Source: Bradyrhizobium arachidis
GTDB lineage: Bacteria; Pseudomonadota; Alphaproteobacteria; Rhizobiales; Xanthobacteraceae
Length of the DNA: 64,000 nucleotides
Direction: 5' to 3'
Assembly: GCF_024758505.1 (NCBI RefSeq)
Contig: NZ_CP077970.1
Location: 6,510,001 to 6,574,000, forward strand
In this document: one piece after another, positions 45,748-55,199 of the stretch
How positions within the stretch are numbered: position 1 is the stretch's first letter
How the letters are laid out: every line of letters starts with the position of its first letter
Notes under the pieces: model-generated
The model's database searches: none
Seen by the model: the letters and a program-made list of their open reading frames with translations, nothing else
Told to the model about the DNA's origin: nothing
Position numbers and translations under genes: made by a program

Positions 45748-48700
45748 TCAGGTCGGCCGCAGCGCCTTGTCTCCGATGTCCACGGCGTCGATCTGCCTGT
45801 TTCGCTCGGAATCCAGCTTGGCCCGGTGATCGGTCGCGAGCACCACATAGACGGCCGGCAGCACGAACAGCGTGAACAGCGTGCCGATCGACATGCCGGC
45901 GACGACCACGAGACCGATCGAGAAGCGACTGGCCGCGCCGGCGCCGGTCGCGGTCAGCAGCGGAATCAGGCCGGTGACCATCGCAGCCGTCGTCATCAGG
46001 ATCGGCCGCAGACGAATGCGCGCCGACATTTCGATGGCCGAACGGCGATCCAGCCGCTCATTGACCTGGAGCTCGTTGGCGAACTCCACCATCAGGATGC
46101 CGTGCTTGGTGATCAGGCCGACCAGGGTCAACAGACCGACCTGGGTGTAGATGTTCATGGTGGCCATGCCGAAGAACAGCGGGATCAAGGCGCCGACGAT
46201 TGCCATCGGCACCGAGATCATGATCACGAACGGGTCACGCAGACTCTCGAACTGCGCCGCCAGCACCAGGAAGATGATGATCAGCGCGAAACCAAAGGTG
46301 ATCGCGAGTTGGTTACCCTCCTGGACGTACTGCCTGGAGTCAGCGAGATAGTCGTGGCTGAAGCCCTGCGGCAGCTTCTTGGCCTCGCTTTCGAGGAAGT
46401 CGACCGCGGCGCCGACGGTCACGCCGGGCATCGGCACGGCCGAGAAGGTCGCCGAGTTCAGCTGGTTGTAGTGCGTCAACGAATTCGGAGCGGTCGAGGT
46501 CTCGATCGACACCACCGTCGACAGCGGCAGCTGCTGGCCGGTGTTGGTCGCCACATAGTAGCTACCAAGCGCCTCCGGCGAGAGCCGTTTATCGCGCGGC
46601 ACCTGAGGAATGACTTGATACGAACGACCTTCAAGGTTGAAGCGGTTGATGTAATTGCCGCCGCCCAGGACCGCGAGCGCGCTGCCGATGTTCTGCATGT
46701 TGATGCCAAGATCCTGCGCCTTGGCACGGTCGACCTTCACGGTCACCATCGGCTGATTGAAGGCAAGATCACTGTCCGAGACGATGAACATGCCGCTCTT
46801 GCGTGCGGCGGCCTTCAGCTTCTCCATCTGCTCATAGACGGCCTGGAAGCCGGCGGTCGAATTGATCACCATCTGCACCGGCAGGCCGCCCGGCCCACCC
46901 GGTAGTGCCGGCAGGTTGAAGGCGAACGCCTGCACGCCCTCGATCTTGCTGATCTCTCCCTGCACCAGCGGCTTCAACTGGATCGAGGACCGCTTGCGCT
47001 CATCCCACGGCTTGAGCAGCATGCCAGCGATGCCGCCCTGCGGCCCGTTGATGCCGTTGAGCACGAAACGCAAGTCGGTTTCCGGGAATTTCTGGAACGC
47101 CTTGTCGAGCTTGTCGCCATAGAAGTCGACATAATCGATGTTGGCGTATTTCGGCGCCTTGGTCACCGCGAACACGATGCCCTGGTCCTCGTCGGGCGCG
47201 AGCTCCTTCGAGGTGTGCATGTAAAGGAAGCCGACGAGGCCGAGGATCGTCACCGCGAACAGTCCCGTGATGGCCTTGTAGTCGAGCGAGCGGTCGAGTT
47301 TGCGGCCGTACCAGCGCGTCAGGGCGCCGAACACCCTGTTCACCAGCTTTGCAAACCGGCCCTCTTCCGCGTTCTTCAGCAGCATCGAGCACATCATCGG
47401 CGACAGCGTCAGCGCGATCACGCCGGACACGATCACCGAGCCCGCCAGGGTGAAGGCGAATTCGCGGAACAGCGAACCGGTGAGACCGCCGAGGAAGCCG
47501 ATCGGCGCGTACACCGCCGCAAGCGTGATGGTCATCGAGATGACGGGACCGACGATTTCGCGCGCGCCCTCCAATGCGGATTGCACCGGCGACTTGCCCT
47601 CCTCCAGATGGCGGTGGATGTTCTCCACCACGACGATGGCGTCGTCGACCACGAGGCCGATCGCGAGCACCATCGCGAGAAGTGTCAGCAGATTGAAGCT
47701 GAAGCCCAGCGCCAGCATCATCGTGCAGACGCCGATCATCGACAGCGGAATGGTGACGACGGGGATGATGACCGAGCGGAACGAGGCCAGGAACAGGAAG
47801 ATGACCACGATGACGATGATCACGGCTTCGCCGAGCGTCTTCTCCACCTCGTCGATCGAGGACTGGATGAACTTGGTCGAGTCGTAGGCGACCTTCATCT
47901 TCATCGACGGCGGCAGATTGCGCTCGAGCTCGGGGAACAGCGCGCGCACGCCCTTGACCAGCGTCAGCGGGTTGCCTTGCGGGGTCGCCTGTACGCCGAT
48001 GAAGATGGCGTGCTCGCCGTTGAAGGCGACGCTGGCGTCCGTGCTTTGCGCGGCAAGTTCGACGGTTGCGATGTCCTCCATCCGCACGAAGCCGCCGTCC
48101 TTGGCCTTGACGATCATCTTCTTGAACTGATTGACGTCGGTGAGACCCGTGTTCGTCGTGATGTTCGAGACGATGAGATAGCCCTTGGTCTGGCCCGCCG
48201 CCGACTGGAAGTTGTTGGTGGCGATCGCGGCCGCCACATCGGCCGGCGACACATTGCGGCCGGCCATCTTCACGGGATCAAGCCACAGCCGCATCGCGAA
48301 GGTCTGGCCACCGAGGATGTCGGCCGAGGCGACGCCGTCGACGGTCGACAGCACCGGCTGCACCACGCGCGTCAGATAGTCCGAGATCGCCGAGCCCGAC
48401 AGCTCCTCCGAGGAGAAGCCGAGATACATCACAGCCGTGGTCTGGCCGGTCGTCTTGGTCACGATCGGATCGTTCGATTCCTTCGGGATCAGGTATTTGA
48501 CCGAGTTCGTCTTGGCGAGAACTTCGGTGAGCGCCTGGTTCGGATCAAAATTCAGCTTGATGTAGACCTGGATCGTCGAGGTGCCCTGCACCGACGACGA
48601 GGTGATGTAGTCGACACCCTCGGCGGACGCGACCGCCTGCTCGATCGGCGTGGTGATGAAGCCCTGGATCAGGTCCGCGGAGGCACCGGGATAGACGGTC

Positions 48701-48843
48701 GTGATGTTGATGACCGTGTTCGACAATTTTGGATATTGCCGGATCGGCAGCACCATTGCCGCGCGCAAGCCGATCAGCAGGATCAGCAGGCTGACGACGA
48801 CCGACAGGACCGGGCGTTTGATGAAAATATCGGTAAATGCCAT
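45748..48843 (-). CDS. RND multidrug efflux permease (AcrB/MexB-like, HAE1)
   Basis: A 1031-residue inner-membrane proton/drug antiporter. The N-terminus [20 protein letters not shown] is typical, and the proton-relay pair appears as [19 protein letters not shown] in TM4. Two large periplasmic loops and twelve membrane segments fit the family. ATG 48843 is preferred over the in-frame 48900 start, which would add 19 polar residues. It works with the adaptor encoded 75 bases upstream; no outer-membrane channel gene is present here, so a shared TolC-type protein is likely. Confidence 0.93.
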   Translation of the reverse strand: MAFTDIFIKRPVLSVVVSLLILLIGLRAAMVLPIRQYPKLSNTVINITTVYPGASADLIQGFITTPIEQAVASAEGVDYITSSSVQGTSTIQVYIKLNFDPNQALTEVLAKTNSVKYLIPKESNDPIVTKTTGQTTAVMYLGFSSEELSGSAISDYLTRVVQPVLSTVDGVASADILGGQTFAMRLWLDPVKMAGRNVSPADVAAAIATNNFQSAAGQTKGYLIVSNITTNTGLTDVNQFKKMIVKAKDGGFVRMEDIATVELAAQSTDASVAFNGEHAIFIGVQATPQGNPLTLVKGVRALFPELERNLPPSMKMKVAYDSTKFIQSSIDEVEKTLGEAVIIVIVVIFLFLASFRSVIIPVVTIPLSMIGVCTMMLALGFSFNLLTLLAMVLAIGLVVDDAIVVVENIHRHLEEGKSPVQSALEGAREIVGPVISMTITLAAVYAPIGFLGGLTGSLFREFAFTLAGSVIVSGVIALTLSPMMCSMLLKNAEEGRFAKLVNRVFGALTRWYGRKLDRSLDYKAITGLFAVTILGLVGFLYMHTSKELAPDEDQGIVFAVTKAPKYANIDYVDFYGDKLDKAFQKFPETDLRFVLNGINGPQGGIAGMLLKPWDERKRSSIQLKPLVQGEISKIEGVQAFAFNLPALPGGPGGLPVQMVINSTAGFQAVYEQMEKLKAAARKSGMFIVSDSDLAFNQPMVTVKVDRAKAQDLGINMQNIGSALAVLGGGNYINRFNLEGRSYQVIPQVPRDKRLSPEALGSYYVATNTGQQLPLSTVVSIETSTAPNSLTHYNQLNSATFSAVPMPGVTVGAAVDFLESEAKKLPQGFSHDYLADSRQYVQEGNQLAITFGFALIIIFLVLAAQFESLRDPFVIMISVPMAIVGALIPLFFGMATMNIYTQVGLLTLVGLITKHGILMVEFANELQVNERLDRRSAIEMSARIRLRPILMTTAAMVTGLIPLLTATGAGAASRFSIGLVVVAGMSIGTLFTLFVLPAVYVVLATDHRAKLDSERNRQIDAVDIGDKALRPT

Positions 48844-48918
48844 CGCGGCGATCTCGAATTCGTTGGCTTGAGAGGCATGATCCGGCCCGTGCCGGATCAT
48901 GCTGCGTCTAGCGCGTTG

Positions 48919-50109
48919 TCAGTAGCGCGGCGGTTGCGCCGGGATGGGCGGAGCCGGATCGGTCGAAATCGACACGGCCGAGCCCGATTGCAGCTTGAGC
49001 TGACCGACGGCGACGACCTTGTCGCCCGGCTTCAAGCCCTTGAGAATCTCGGCGCGTCCATCGACCCGGTTGCCGGTCTGCACGAAGGTGCGCACCGCAC
49101 TTAAGGTGGTCTTGCCGTCCTCTTCCTTCTTCTCGGTGATCAGGAAGACCGAGTCGCCGTACAGCGTGTAGTCGACCGACGTCTCCGGAACGGTGATGAC
49201 CGGCGGCTTCTCCGGCAGCACGACCGTGGTGGTCACGAACATGCCGGGCTTCAGGATCTTCTCCGGATTGGCGATCGTGGCCTGGACGCGGATGTTACGC
49301 GTGTCGCTCGCGATCTGCGGCTCGATGGTGGTGATCCTGCCCTCGAAGACGCGGCCCGGATAGGCGTCGACCTTCAGACGGACGGTCTGTCCGACCTTGA
49401 GCTGACCGGAATCCTTTTCCGTCACGGTGAAGTTGGCCCACAGCTCCGAGAGATCGGTGAGAGAGACGATCGCCGTGCCCGCGGTGAGATACTGGCCGAC
49501 CTCGACCTTGCGGACGCCGAGATCGCCCTCGAACGGAGCGCGCACCAGCTTCTGCGAGATCAGCGCCTCGGTCTTGGCGATGCCGGCCTGCGCCTGGTCG
49601 TACGACGCCTGCGCCTGGTCGACGGTCGCCTGCGGTCCGAACTGCCGCGAGGCGAGCTGCTTGGCACGCTCGAGCGACAGCGCGGCGACGGTCGACTGCG
49701 CCTTGAAGTTGGCAAGGTCGCCCTGCTCCGGCGCGTCGAAGAGCTGCACCAGCGGCATTCCCGCGGTGACATGCGCGCCCGGCTCGAACTTGATCTCGGT
49801 GACGCGGCCGTTGACGTCGGCGGTGACGTTGACCTGGTGGACGGCGGCGAGTTCGCCGACCGCGGTCAACAGGTTCGGCACCATCTCGGACTTCGCCTCG
49901 GCAACGCTGACGGCCACCGGCGGTGGCTTGTTGTTGGCGAAGAACTGCTTGATCATCTGGCCGCGGAAGGAATTGAACCAGACGAGTCCGCCCACGAGTG
50001 CGCCAAGCAGCACGCCGACAATCAAGAACCAGCGCACCGGCTTGACCGGACGCTGCGGCGCCTTGTCGATCGGTTCGCCCGATATTTTGTGTTCTGCCAC
50101 GATGTTCAT
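48919..50109 (-). CDS. RND efflux periplasmic adaptor (membrane fusion protein)
   Basis: A 396-residue HlyD/AcrA-type adaptor with an N-terminal membrane anchor (RWFLIVGVLLGALVGGLVWF, residues ~27-46), a biotinyl-lipoyl-like domain (VTADVNGRVTEIKFEPGAHV), a helical hairpin and the beta-barrel region (VGQTVRLKVDAYPGRVFEGR). No lipobox Cys is evident, so it is anchored by the transmembrane helix. ATG 50109 begins one base after the TetR gene stop, showing coupling to its regulator. Confidence 0.92.
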   Translation of the reverse strand: MNIVAEHKISGEPIDKAPQRPVKPVRWFLIVGVLLGALVGGLVWFNSFRGQMIKQFFANNKPPPVAVSVAEAKSEMVPNLLTAVGELAAVHQVNVTADVNGRVTEIKFEPGAHVTAGMPLVQLFDAPEQGDLANFKAQSTVAALSLERAKQLASRQFGPQATVDQAQASYDQAQAGIAKTEALISQKLVRAPFEGDLGVRKVEVGQYLTAGTAIVSLTDLSELWANFTVTEKDSGQLKVGQTVRLKVDAYPGRVFEGRITTIEPQIASDTRNIRVQATIANPEKILKPGMFVTTTVVLPEKPPVITVPETSVDYTLYGDSVFLITEKKEEDGKTTLSAVRTFVQTGNRVDGRAEILKGLKPGDKVVAVGQLKLQSGSAVSISTDPAPPIPAQPPRY

Positions 50110-50110
50110 C

Positions 50111-50812
50111 TCATGCACTTTCTGCAATCGCCGTGTTGCCGGCACCCGGCGCCAAAACGCGGTCCAGATGCGAAGCAATTGCGGCGTCGTTAAGTCCGAT
50201 ACCTCTCAGGAGAAACTCACAGAGCTGACGTTCGAGATCGTTCGTCGTGCCGTAGGAGAGACACGGCGTCGCCGGCAACCTGGTCAGCGCGGCCGTCATC
50301 ACGGCGTGATGCGCGAACCAGAACAGATTGAGCGGATCGCTGGCGCGAGGCGTCGCGTCACCGGCCGCAACCGCGCGCTCCAGCGATGCCACGAACACCG
50401 CCCCGATCAGTTTTTCGATCTTGGCATAGAGCAGACGGGCGAATTCGCCATCGTCCAGATGGCTGGTGACCATCAGCCGGAGGCGCTGCGCCTCCTCCTG
50501 ATCCGGCCCGTCGGCGATCTGCACGAAGTGCTCGACCATGCCGCGGATCAGTTCGACGAGGGTCGCGGTCGACGGCTCGCGCTCGAGCAGATCCGTCAAT
50601 GCGGGATCCGCCTCGCACTCCTCGGAGAGGATCTCGGCATAGAGCGCAGCCTTGGACGGGAAATGCTTGAACAGCAGCGCCTCGGAAATGGCAGCCGCGG
50701 CCGCCACGCTCTTGGTCGTGGTGCCGGTATAACCATGCCGTGCAAAGCAACGTTTTGCGGCACCGAGGATGAGTTGCCTCCTCAGGTCGCTCGTCATACG
50801 CAATGAGCTCAT
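50111..50812 (-). CDS. TetR/AcrR family repressor of the RND operon
   Basis: A regulator of about 233 residues with an N-terminal helix-turn-helix (GYTGTTTKSVAAAAAISEAL, then LFKHFPSKAALYAEIL) and a ligand-binding domain with a long C-terminal extension. ATG 50812 (MSSLRM) or 50797 (MTSDLRRQ) are both possible; neither has a clear Shine-Dalgarno sequence. It is the first gene of tetR-adaptor-permease and should repress all three through the palindrome immediately upstream. The drug ligand is unknown. Confidence 0.85.
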   Translation of the reverse strand: MSSLRMTSDLRRQLILGAAKRCFARHGYTGTTTKSVAAAAAISEALLFKHFPSKAALYAEILSEECEADPALTDLLEREPSTATLVELIRGMVEHFVQIADGPDQEEAQRLRLMVTSHLDDGEFARLLYAKIEKLIGAVFVASLERAVAAGDATPRASDPLNLFWFAHHAVMTAALTRLPATPCLSYGTTNDLERQLCEFLLRGIGLNDAAIASHLDRVLAPGAGNTAIAESA

Positions 50813-50816
50813 GTTA

Positions 50817-50847
50817 GTGAGTAAGCACTCACCCACGCAAAAGTCAA
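50817..50847 (-). promoter_or_regulatory. Promoter with TetR operator for the RND operon
   Basis: GTGAGT-AAGC-ACTCAC at 50817-50832 is a perfect 6+6 palindrome with a 4-base centre, just upstream of the TetR gene. On the minus strand TTGACT (50847-50842) is the -35, and the operator covers the expected -10 region (TACTCA, 18-base spacing), as for an autorepressor. Confidence 0.6.
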
Positions 50848-50895
50848 GCACTATGTTGCAGCGCAACCTAAATGCGCTGCAAATTCAGCGGGATA

Positions 50896-51564
50896 TCAAC
50901 GCGCTCCGACGATCGCGAAACCGCGGGCGCGCAGGCCCCGCCGATCCGCATCCAGCGACCGGAGCAGCCGATCCCTGGTATCACGGACATGCGCGCCAGC
51001 TTCGCGGGCCGCCTCATCCGGCTGCCTGTTCCGGATGAAGCCGAGGATGCGCCGGTGCTCGGCGAAGGCCTGCTCGCGGGATGCCTCGGTCCAGACCTCC
51101 AGCCAGCGGGCGCGCGAGAGCCTGGTCATCACCCCCTCGATCGCGCCGGCGAGAAACTTGTTGCCGCTGAGTCGGGCAATCTCGACATGGAAGTCGGTCC
51201 CGATCTTGTGCCACTCCTCGCGCGGCACATCGGGCCGGCAGGCATTGAGCATCTCCTCGACGGCGTCGAGATCGGCTGGCGCTGCGCGCTCGCAGGCCAG
51301 CCTCACGGCCGTCACCTCGAGCGGTTCGCGGTATTCGGAAAGCGCCTGGATTTCGCCGAGGTCGATCGGGGCAACGGCCCAATTCCGGCCGTCACGCTGC
51401 ACCAGCCCCTCGCCCTCCAGCCGCGCCAGCGCCGCCCGGATCGGCGTGCGGGAGCTTTCGAATCGGCCCTCCAGCCAGCGCTCGCTCAGGCGCTCGCCAG
51501 GACCAAGGTCCAGCGAGAGGATCATGTCCCGAAGCTGATCGTGGATCAGCAGCATTTGCGACAT
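50896..51564 (-). CDS. GntR family regulator (FCD/FadR subfamily)
   Basis: A 222-residue regulator with a winged-helix domain (GERLSERWLEGRFESSRTPI, then RAALARLEGEGLVQR) and an all-helical FCD ligand domain carrying the metal-binding Asp/His pattern (DFHVEIARLSGNKFLAGAIE, FAEHRRILGFI). ATG 51564 is the usual position for the family; the in-frame extension to 51687 would run through the operator repeats. Divergent from the EamA exporter it probably regulates. Confidence 0.88.
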   Translation of the reverse strand: MSQMLLIHDQLRDMILSLDLGPGERLSERWLEGRFESSRTPIRAALARLEGEGLVQRDGRNWAVAPIDLGEIQALSEYREPLEVTAVRLACERAAPADLDAVEEMLNACRPDVPREEWHKIGTDFHVEIARLSGNKFLAGAIEGVMTRLSRARWLEVWTEASREQAFAEHRRILGFIRNRQPDEAAREAGAHVRDTRDRLLRSLDADRRGLRARGFAIVGAR

Positions 51565-51594
51565 GACAGGAACTCCCGAATTGTGCGCCCTGCT

Positions 51595-51655
51595 TTGGTA
51601 TCCCAATTTGGTATCCCAATCAACACATTCATGGTATCCCAATTTGGTATTCCGG
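51595..51655. promoter_or_regulatory. Four-copy GntR operator array
   Basis: Four near-identical 12-base units based on TTGGTATCCCAA lie at 51595-51606, 51608-51619, 51631-51642 (first base A) and 51644-51655 (TTGGTATTCCGG). Each has TTGG/CCAA dyad symmetry around TATC. Within each pair the period is 13 bases, and the pairs are offset by 36. FCD-type GntR regulators typically bind TTGGTATACCAA-like or TNGTNNNACNA sites, so this is very likely the operator of the adjacent regulator. Confidence 0.7.
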
Positions 51656-51666
51656 AGGAGGCAAGC

Positions 51667-52656
51667 ATGACAGCGGCGACCGACCATGAAGAGGCGCCCG
51701 CCTCTGCCGAGACCGCCACGCGCCCGACATCCGCCAGCTACAGCCTCGTTGGCGTGGCACTGGCGGCGATTGCCGCGGTCGCGTTCTCGCTGCGCGCGAT
51801 TTTCGTCAAGCTGGCCTATGAGGACATGAGCGACCCCGTGACGCTGCTGGCGTTGCGGATGATCTTCTCACTGCCGTTTTTGGCAGTCGCAGCAGTGATC
51901 CACCGCCGCTCTGCGCCGGCCAGGACATCACTCACGGCGCCGCTCACGCGACGCGATGCGCTGGCCCTCACCGCGCTCGGTTTCGTCGGCTATTATCTGT
52001 CGAGCTTCCTCGATATGGCCGGACTGCAATTCGTGGGCGCCGGAATCGGCCGCCTGCTGATCTTCCTGTATCCGACCATCGTCGTGATCATCTCTGCACT
52101 CGTGCTGGACAAGCGCATATCGCAACGGGAAGTCGTTGCGCTTCTGATCACCTATGCCGGCGTTGCACTGGTGCTCTCGGCCCAGTTCAACAGGCCGAGC
52201 GAGAATTTCTGGCTCGGAGCGGGGCTCGTGATGTCGAGCGCCATCACCTTCTCGATCTATCTCGTGGGCAGCGGCGAAGTCGTAACAAGACTTGGGCCGA
52301 TCCGCTTCACGGCTTACGCGACCGCTGCCGCCAGCGTGTTCTGCATCATGCAATTCCTGTTGCTGCGTCCCCTCAGCGCGCTTGCGTTGCCGCTACGCGT
52401 CTACGAACTTGCGCTGGCGATGGCGTTGTTCTCGACGGTCATGCCGCTGTTCATGATGGCAGAAGCGTTGCGCCGCATCGGTGCGAGCAGGGTCGCGATG
52501 GTCAGCGCGCTCGGGCCCGCCGCGACGGTCGTCTCCGGCTACCTTGGCCTCGACGAGCGGATGACATGGCTCCAGACGATCGGCGGCGTCCTGATCGTCT
52601 CGGGTGTGTTGATCGTTGCCGCTCACGTGCGCCGGATGGACCGGAAGCAGCGCTAA
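51667..52656 (+). CDS. EamA/DMT-family exporter
   Basis: A 329-residue membrane protein with ten predicted helices in two EamA repeats (SLVGVALAAIAAVAFSLRAI; GAGIGRLLIFLYPTIVVIIS; ASRVAMVSALGPAATVVSGY). The N-terminal ~25 residues are polar. ATG 51667 follows GGAGGAGG. The substrate is unknown; control by the divergent GntR protein is inferred from the repeats between them. Confidence 0.88.
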   Translation: MTAATDHEEAPASAETATRPTSASYSLVGVALAAIAAVAFSLRAIFVKLAYEDMSDPVTLLALRMIFSLPFLAVAAVIHRRSAPARTSLTAPLTRRDALALTALGFVGYYLSSFLDMAGLQFVGAGIGRLLIFLYPTIVVIISALVLDKRISQREVVALLITYAGVALVLSAQFNRPSENFWLGAGLVMSSAITFSIYLVGSGEVVTRLGPIRFTAYATAAASVFCIMQFLLLRPLSALALPLRVYELALAMALFSTVMPLFMMAEALRRIGASRVAMVSALGPAATVVSGYLGLDERMTWLQTIGGVLIVSGVLIVAAHVRRMDRKQR

Positions 52657-52675
52657 TCGCGCCTTAGCTTTTTTT

Positions 52676-52724
52676 GAGCATGATCTTTTCGGAAAACCGC
52701 CGTACACTTCTCCGGATCATGCTC
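52676..52724. repeat. Short dispersed palindrome, copy 1 (family E)
   Basis: GAGCATGATC and GATCATGCTC flank a centre in which CTTTTCGG and CCG-type bases also pair. A second copy with nearly the same sequence occurs at 61383-61430. Both are preceded by a CGCGC-TTTAGCT-TTTGAGC-like leader. It separates the convergent exporter and TPP-enzyme genes; the last base is the end of the TAG stop of the latter. Confidence 0.8.
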
Positions 52725-53314
52725 TAGATCGGCGCAAAGCCGAGATCGCTGCGCATGCGGTTGACGATGTAGGTGCCGTCCCGCGTGGGCAGGATGCGTT
52801 CCACCTCGGCGCTGTCGACCTTCACATTGGCAAAGCGCGGCCCGGCCACGACGTCGTGGACGGATTTTGCGAACGCCTCGACCTCGGCCATGGTCGAGAT
52901 GCTGCGGCTGTCCGCGATGCCGCAGGATTTTGCCACGCCGACGAGATCGGCGGCCGCGGAGGTGTGGCTGGTCTGCCCGCCGGTCTCGCCATAGCGTTCA
53001 TTGTCGAGCACGAGGATAGAGAGGTTGGCCGGCTTTTGCAGGCCGATAGTGGCAAAGCTGCCCAGGCCCATCAGCATCTCGCCGTCCCCGGTGATGACCA
53101 GCACCGGCAGCTTCGGCTGCGCCAATGCCAGCCCCAGGCCGATCATGGCGGCGCCACCCATGCCGCCCCAGAGGTAGAAGTTGCGGGCGTGGTCGCCGGC
53201 GGCGCAGATGTCGTTGGTCGATGCGCCGAGGCCGCCGATCGCAACCACGTCCTTGCGGTTCGCAAGCAATGCGGAGACGACCTCGCGGCGGTTGAGGAGA
53301 TTGGCCTTGCTCAT
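52724..53314 (-). CDS. TPP-dependent decarboxylase, beta subunit (sulfopyruvate/phosphonopyruvate decarboxylase type)
   Basis: A 196-residue C-terminal-type thiamine pyrophosphate enzyme half. The TPP/Mg motif GDG-x(n)-N appears as TGDGEMLMGLGSFATIG followed by LVLDNERYGETGG, and NFYLWGGMGGAAMIGLGLAL precedes it. Length and layout match the ComE-like beta subunit of sulfopyruvate decarboxylase and the C-terminal half of phosphonopyruvate decarboxylase. ATG 53314 overlaps the stop of the alpha-subunit gene. The 2-oxoacid substrate is not identifiable. Confidence 0.82.
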   Translation of the reverse strand: MSKANLLNRREVVSALLANRKDVVAIGGLGASTNDICAAGDHARNFYLWGGMGGAAMIGLGLALAQPKLPVLVITGDGEMLMGLGSFATIGLQKPANLSILVLDNERYGETGGQTSHTSAAADLVGVAKSCGIADSRSISTMAEVEAFAKSVHDVVAGPRFANVKVDSAEVERILPTRDGTYIVNRMRSDLGFAPI

Positions 53315-53844
53315 TTGGTGAAAACCTTGGCGCCGATCAGGCGCTGGGACAACAGGACGGCGGTCGGGGTCAGCGCGTTGTAGGCTTGCGCGGCGGCGGC
53401 CTGCAGCACGTCGGGCACCTCCTGCGCATTCGATGCGCGCAATACCTGGACGCCGGACAGTTCGAAGACGCCCCGCGTAGTCGAGCCCATCGGCACCTGC
53501 CAGGGATTGAACTCGCCCCACTCGCCGCGCATGGTGACGAGTGTCAGGAAGGGAAAGCGCAGGATCGGGATCAGCGACAGCATGTTGATGCAATTGCCGA
53601 CGCCGCTCGACTGCATCAGCAAGACGCCGCGCTGTCCGCCGGCCCAGGCGCCGGCCATTAGCGCTATGCCCTCCTCCTCGGTTGTCAGCGGAATGCCGCG
53701 CATGGTGGAGGAACCCAGCACACGCTGGATAAGCCTGGAATGCCCGGCGTCTGGCACGTAAGGCACCTGACGGACCTCGAAGCGCTCAAGCGTGGAGTAG
53801 ATCGCCTCCGGCCAGTCGGAAGATGTTTTGCTATCAGCGAGCAT
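53311..53844 (-). CDS. TPP-dependent decarboxylase, alpha subunit
   Basis: A 177-residue N-terminal-type TPP enzyme half: IPLTTEEEGIALMAGAWAGG carries the conserved Glu that activates the cofactor, and GVLLMQSSGVGNCINMLSLI the glycine-rich strand. It pairs with the beta subunit encoded downstream. ATG 53844 follows GGAAAGG; the in-frame start at 53892 would add unrelated residues. It is divergent from the cytochrome P450 gene with about 100 bases between. Confidence 0.82.
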   Translation of the reverse strand: MLADSKTSSDWPEAIYSTLERFEVRQVPYVPDAGHSRLIQRVLGSSTMRGIPLTTEEEGIALMAGAWAGGQRGVLLMQSSGVGNCINMLSLIPILRFPFLTLVTMRGEWGEFNPWQVPMGSTTRGVFELSGVQVLRASNAQEVPDVLQAAAAQAYNALTPTAVLLSQRLIGAKVFTK

Positions 53845-53948
53845 GGGCCTTTCCAGAGAAGAATGCGAGCGGCAGCGGACTGTAACGCGCAACCACCTTT
53901 CCGGAAGACGAAAAACGGCATATCAGTTTTCGAAAAGAGAATGGCAGC

Positions 53949-55169
53949 ATGACAGGAAACGCACGCGACCTCGCCGCCCGCTTCGATCTCGAGAAGCTGA
54001 CGCCGGAATTCTACGACGATCCCTATCCGACTTATCGTGCACTGCGGGAGAACGAGCCGGTCAAGCGGCTGCCGAACGGCACGGTGTTCCTCACCCGTTA
54101 CGACGATCTCGTCACGACCTACAAGAACACGAAGTCGTTCAGCTCCGACAAGAAGAAGGAGTTTGCGCCGAAATACGGCGACACCCTGCTCTACGAGCAC
54201 CACACCACGAGTCTGGTCTTCAACGATCCGCCGGCGCACACCCGCGCGCGACGCCTGATCATGGGCGCATTGTCGCCGCGCGCCATCGCAGGGATGGAGC
54301 CCGACCTCATCAAGCTGATCGACAGCCTGCTCGACGGGATCGCCGCCAAGGGCGCTTGCGAGCTCATCGACGATTTTGCCGCCTCGATTCCCATCGAGGT
54401 GATCGGCAATCTGCTCGACGTCCCCCATGACGAGCGCACGCCGCTGCGTGATTGGTCGCTGGCGATTCTTGGTGCGCTCGAGCCGGTCGTGTCGACGAAG
54501 GCCGCCACGCGCGGCAACAAGGCTCTCAAAGACTTTCTCGCCTATCTCCAGACGCTGGTCGAACGCCGGCGCGAGAGGCCCGGCAATCCGGAACGTGACG
54601 TGCTCACCCGCCTGATCCAGGGCGAGGAGAATGGCGAGCGACTGACCGAGAAGGAGCTGCTGCACAATTGCATCTTCCTGCTCAACGCCGGCCACGAGAC
54701 CACCACCAATCTGATCGGCAACGGCCTCGTCACGCTCCAGAAGAATCCCGAGCAGAAGCAGCGGCTGATCGATAACCCCGACCTGATCAAGACGGCGGTC
54801 GAGGAGATGCTGCGCTATGAAAGCTCGAACCAGCTCGGCAACCGCATGACCACCGAGCGGATCGAGCTCGGCGGCGTGATGCTTGATGCCGGCACCTCGA
54901 TCACACTCTGCATTGGAGCTGCCAACCGCGACCCGGCGCAATTTCCGGACCCTGAAACCTTCGACATCGCGCGCACGCCGAACCGGCACCTCGCCTTTGC
55001 CACCGGCGCGCACCAATGCGCCGGCATGGCGCTGGCGCGTCTCGAAGGCGCCATCGCGATCTCCCGCTTCCTGGCGCGCTTCCCGAACTATGCGCTAAGC
55101 GGCCGGCCCGTGCGCGGCGGCCGCGTCCGCTTCCGCGGATTTTTGAGCGTGCCGTGCATTATCGGCTAA
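53949..55169 (+). CDS. Cytochrome P450
   Basis: A 406-residue soluble bacterial P450. I-helix oxygen-activation motif LNAGHETTTN, K-helix ExxR in VEEMLRYESS, and heme loop FATGAHQCAGMALARLEG with ligand Cys357. It needs separate ferredoxin and reductase proteins, none of which are adjacent. The substrate is unknown. It is followed by ornithine aminotransferase at 30 bases, so the two may be co-transcribed. Confidence 0.92.
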   Translation: MTGNARDLAARFDLEKLTPEFYDDPYPTYRALRENEPVKRLPNGTVFLTRYDDLVTTYKNTKSFSSDKKKEFAPKYGDTLLYEHHTTSLVFNDPPAHTRARRLIMGALSPRAIAGMEPDLIKLIDSLLDGIAAKGACELIDDFAASIPIEVIGNLLDVPHDERTPLRDWSLAILGALEPVVSTKAATRGNKALKDFLAYLQTLVERRRERPGNPERDVLTRLIQGEENGERLTEKELLHNCIFLLNAGHETTTNLIGNGLVTLQKNPEQKQRLIDNPDLIKTAVEEMLRYESSNQLGNRMTTERIELGGVMLDAGTSITLCIGAANRDPAQFPDPETFDIARTPNRHLAFATGAHQCAGMALARLEGAIAISRFLARFPNYALSGRPVRGGRVRFRGFLSVPCIIG

Positions 55170-55199
55170 TATGCCTGAGATAAGCTGGAGTGACGAAAG

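Noticed and set aside
44255..45829. 524-codon plus-strand frame opposite the sensor kinase
   Set aside because: Shadow of the kinase sensor and HAMP regions with no motifs of its own.
47215..49104. 629-codon plus-strand frame opposite the RND permease
   Set aside because: Extreme Arg/His/Asp composition; the opposite strand encodes an unmistakable RND pump.
51595..51655. The four 12-base repeats as a CRISPR-like array
   Set aside because: Units are too short, spacers are 1 or 11 bases, and each unit is palindromic, as expected for a regulator binding site.
53685..55016. 443-codon minus-strand frame opposite the P450
   Set aside because: No recognisable features, and it would overlap both the divergent promoter and the TPP-enzyme alpha gene.
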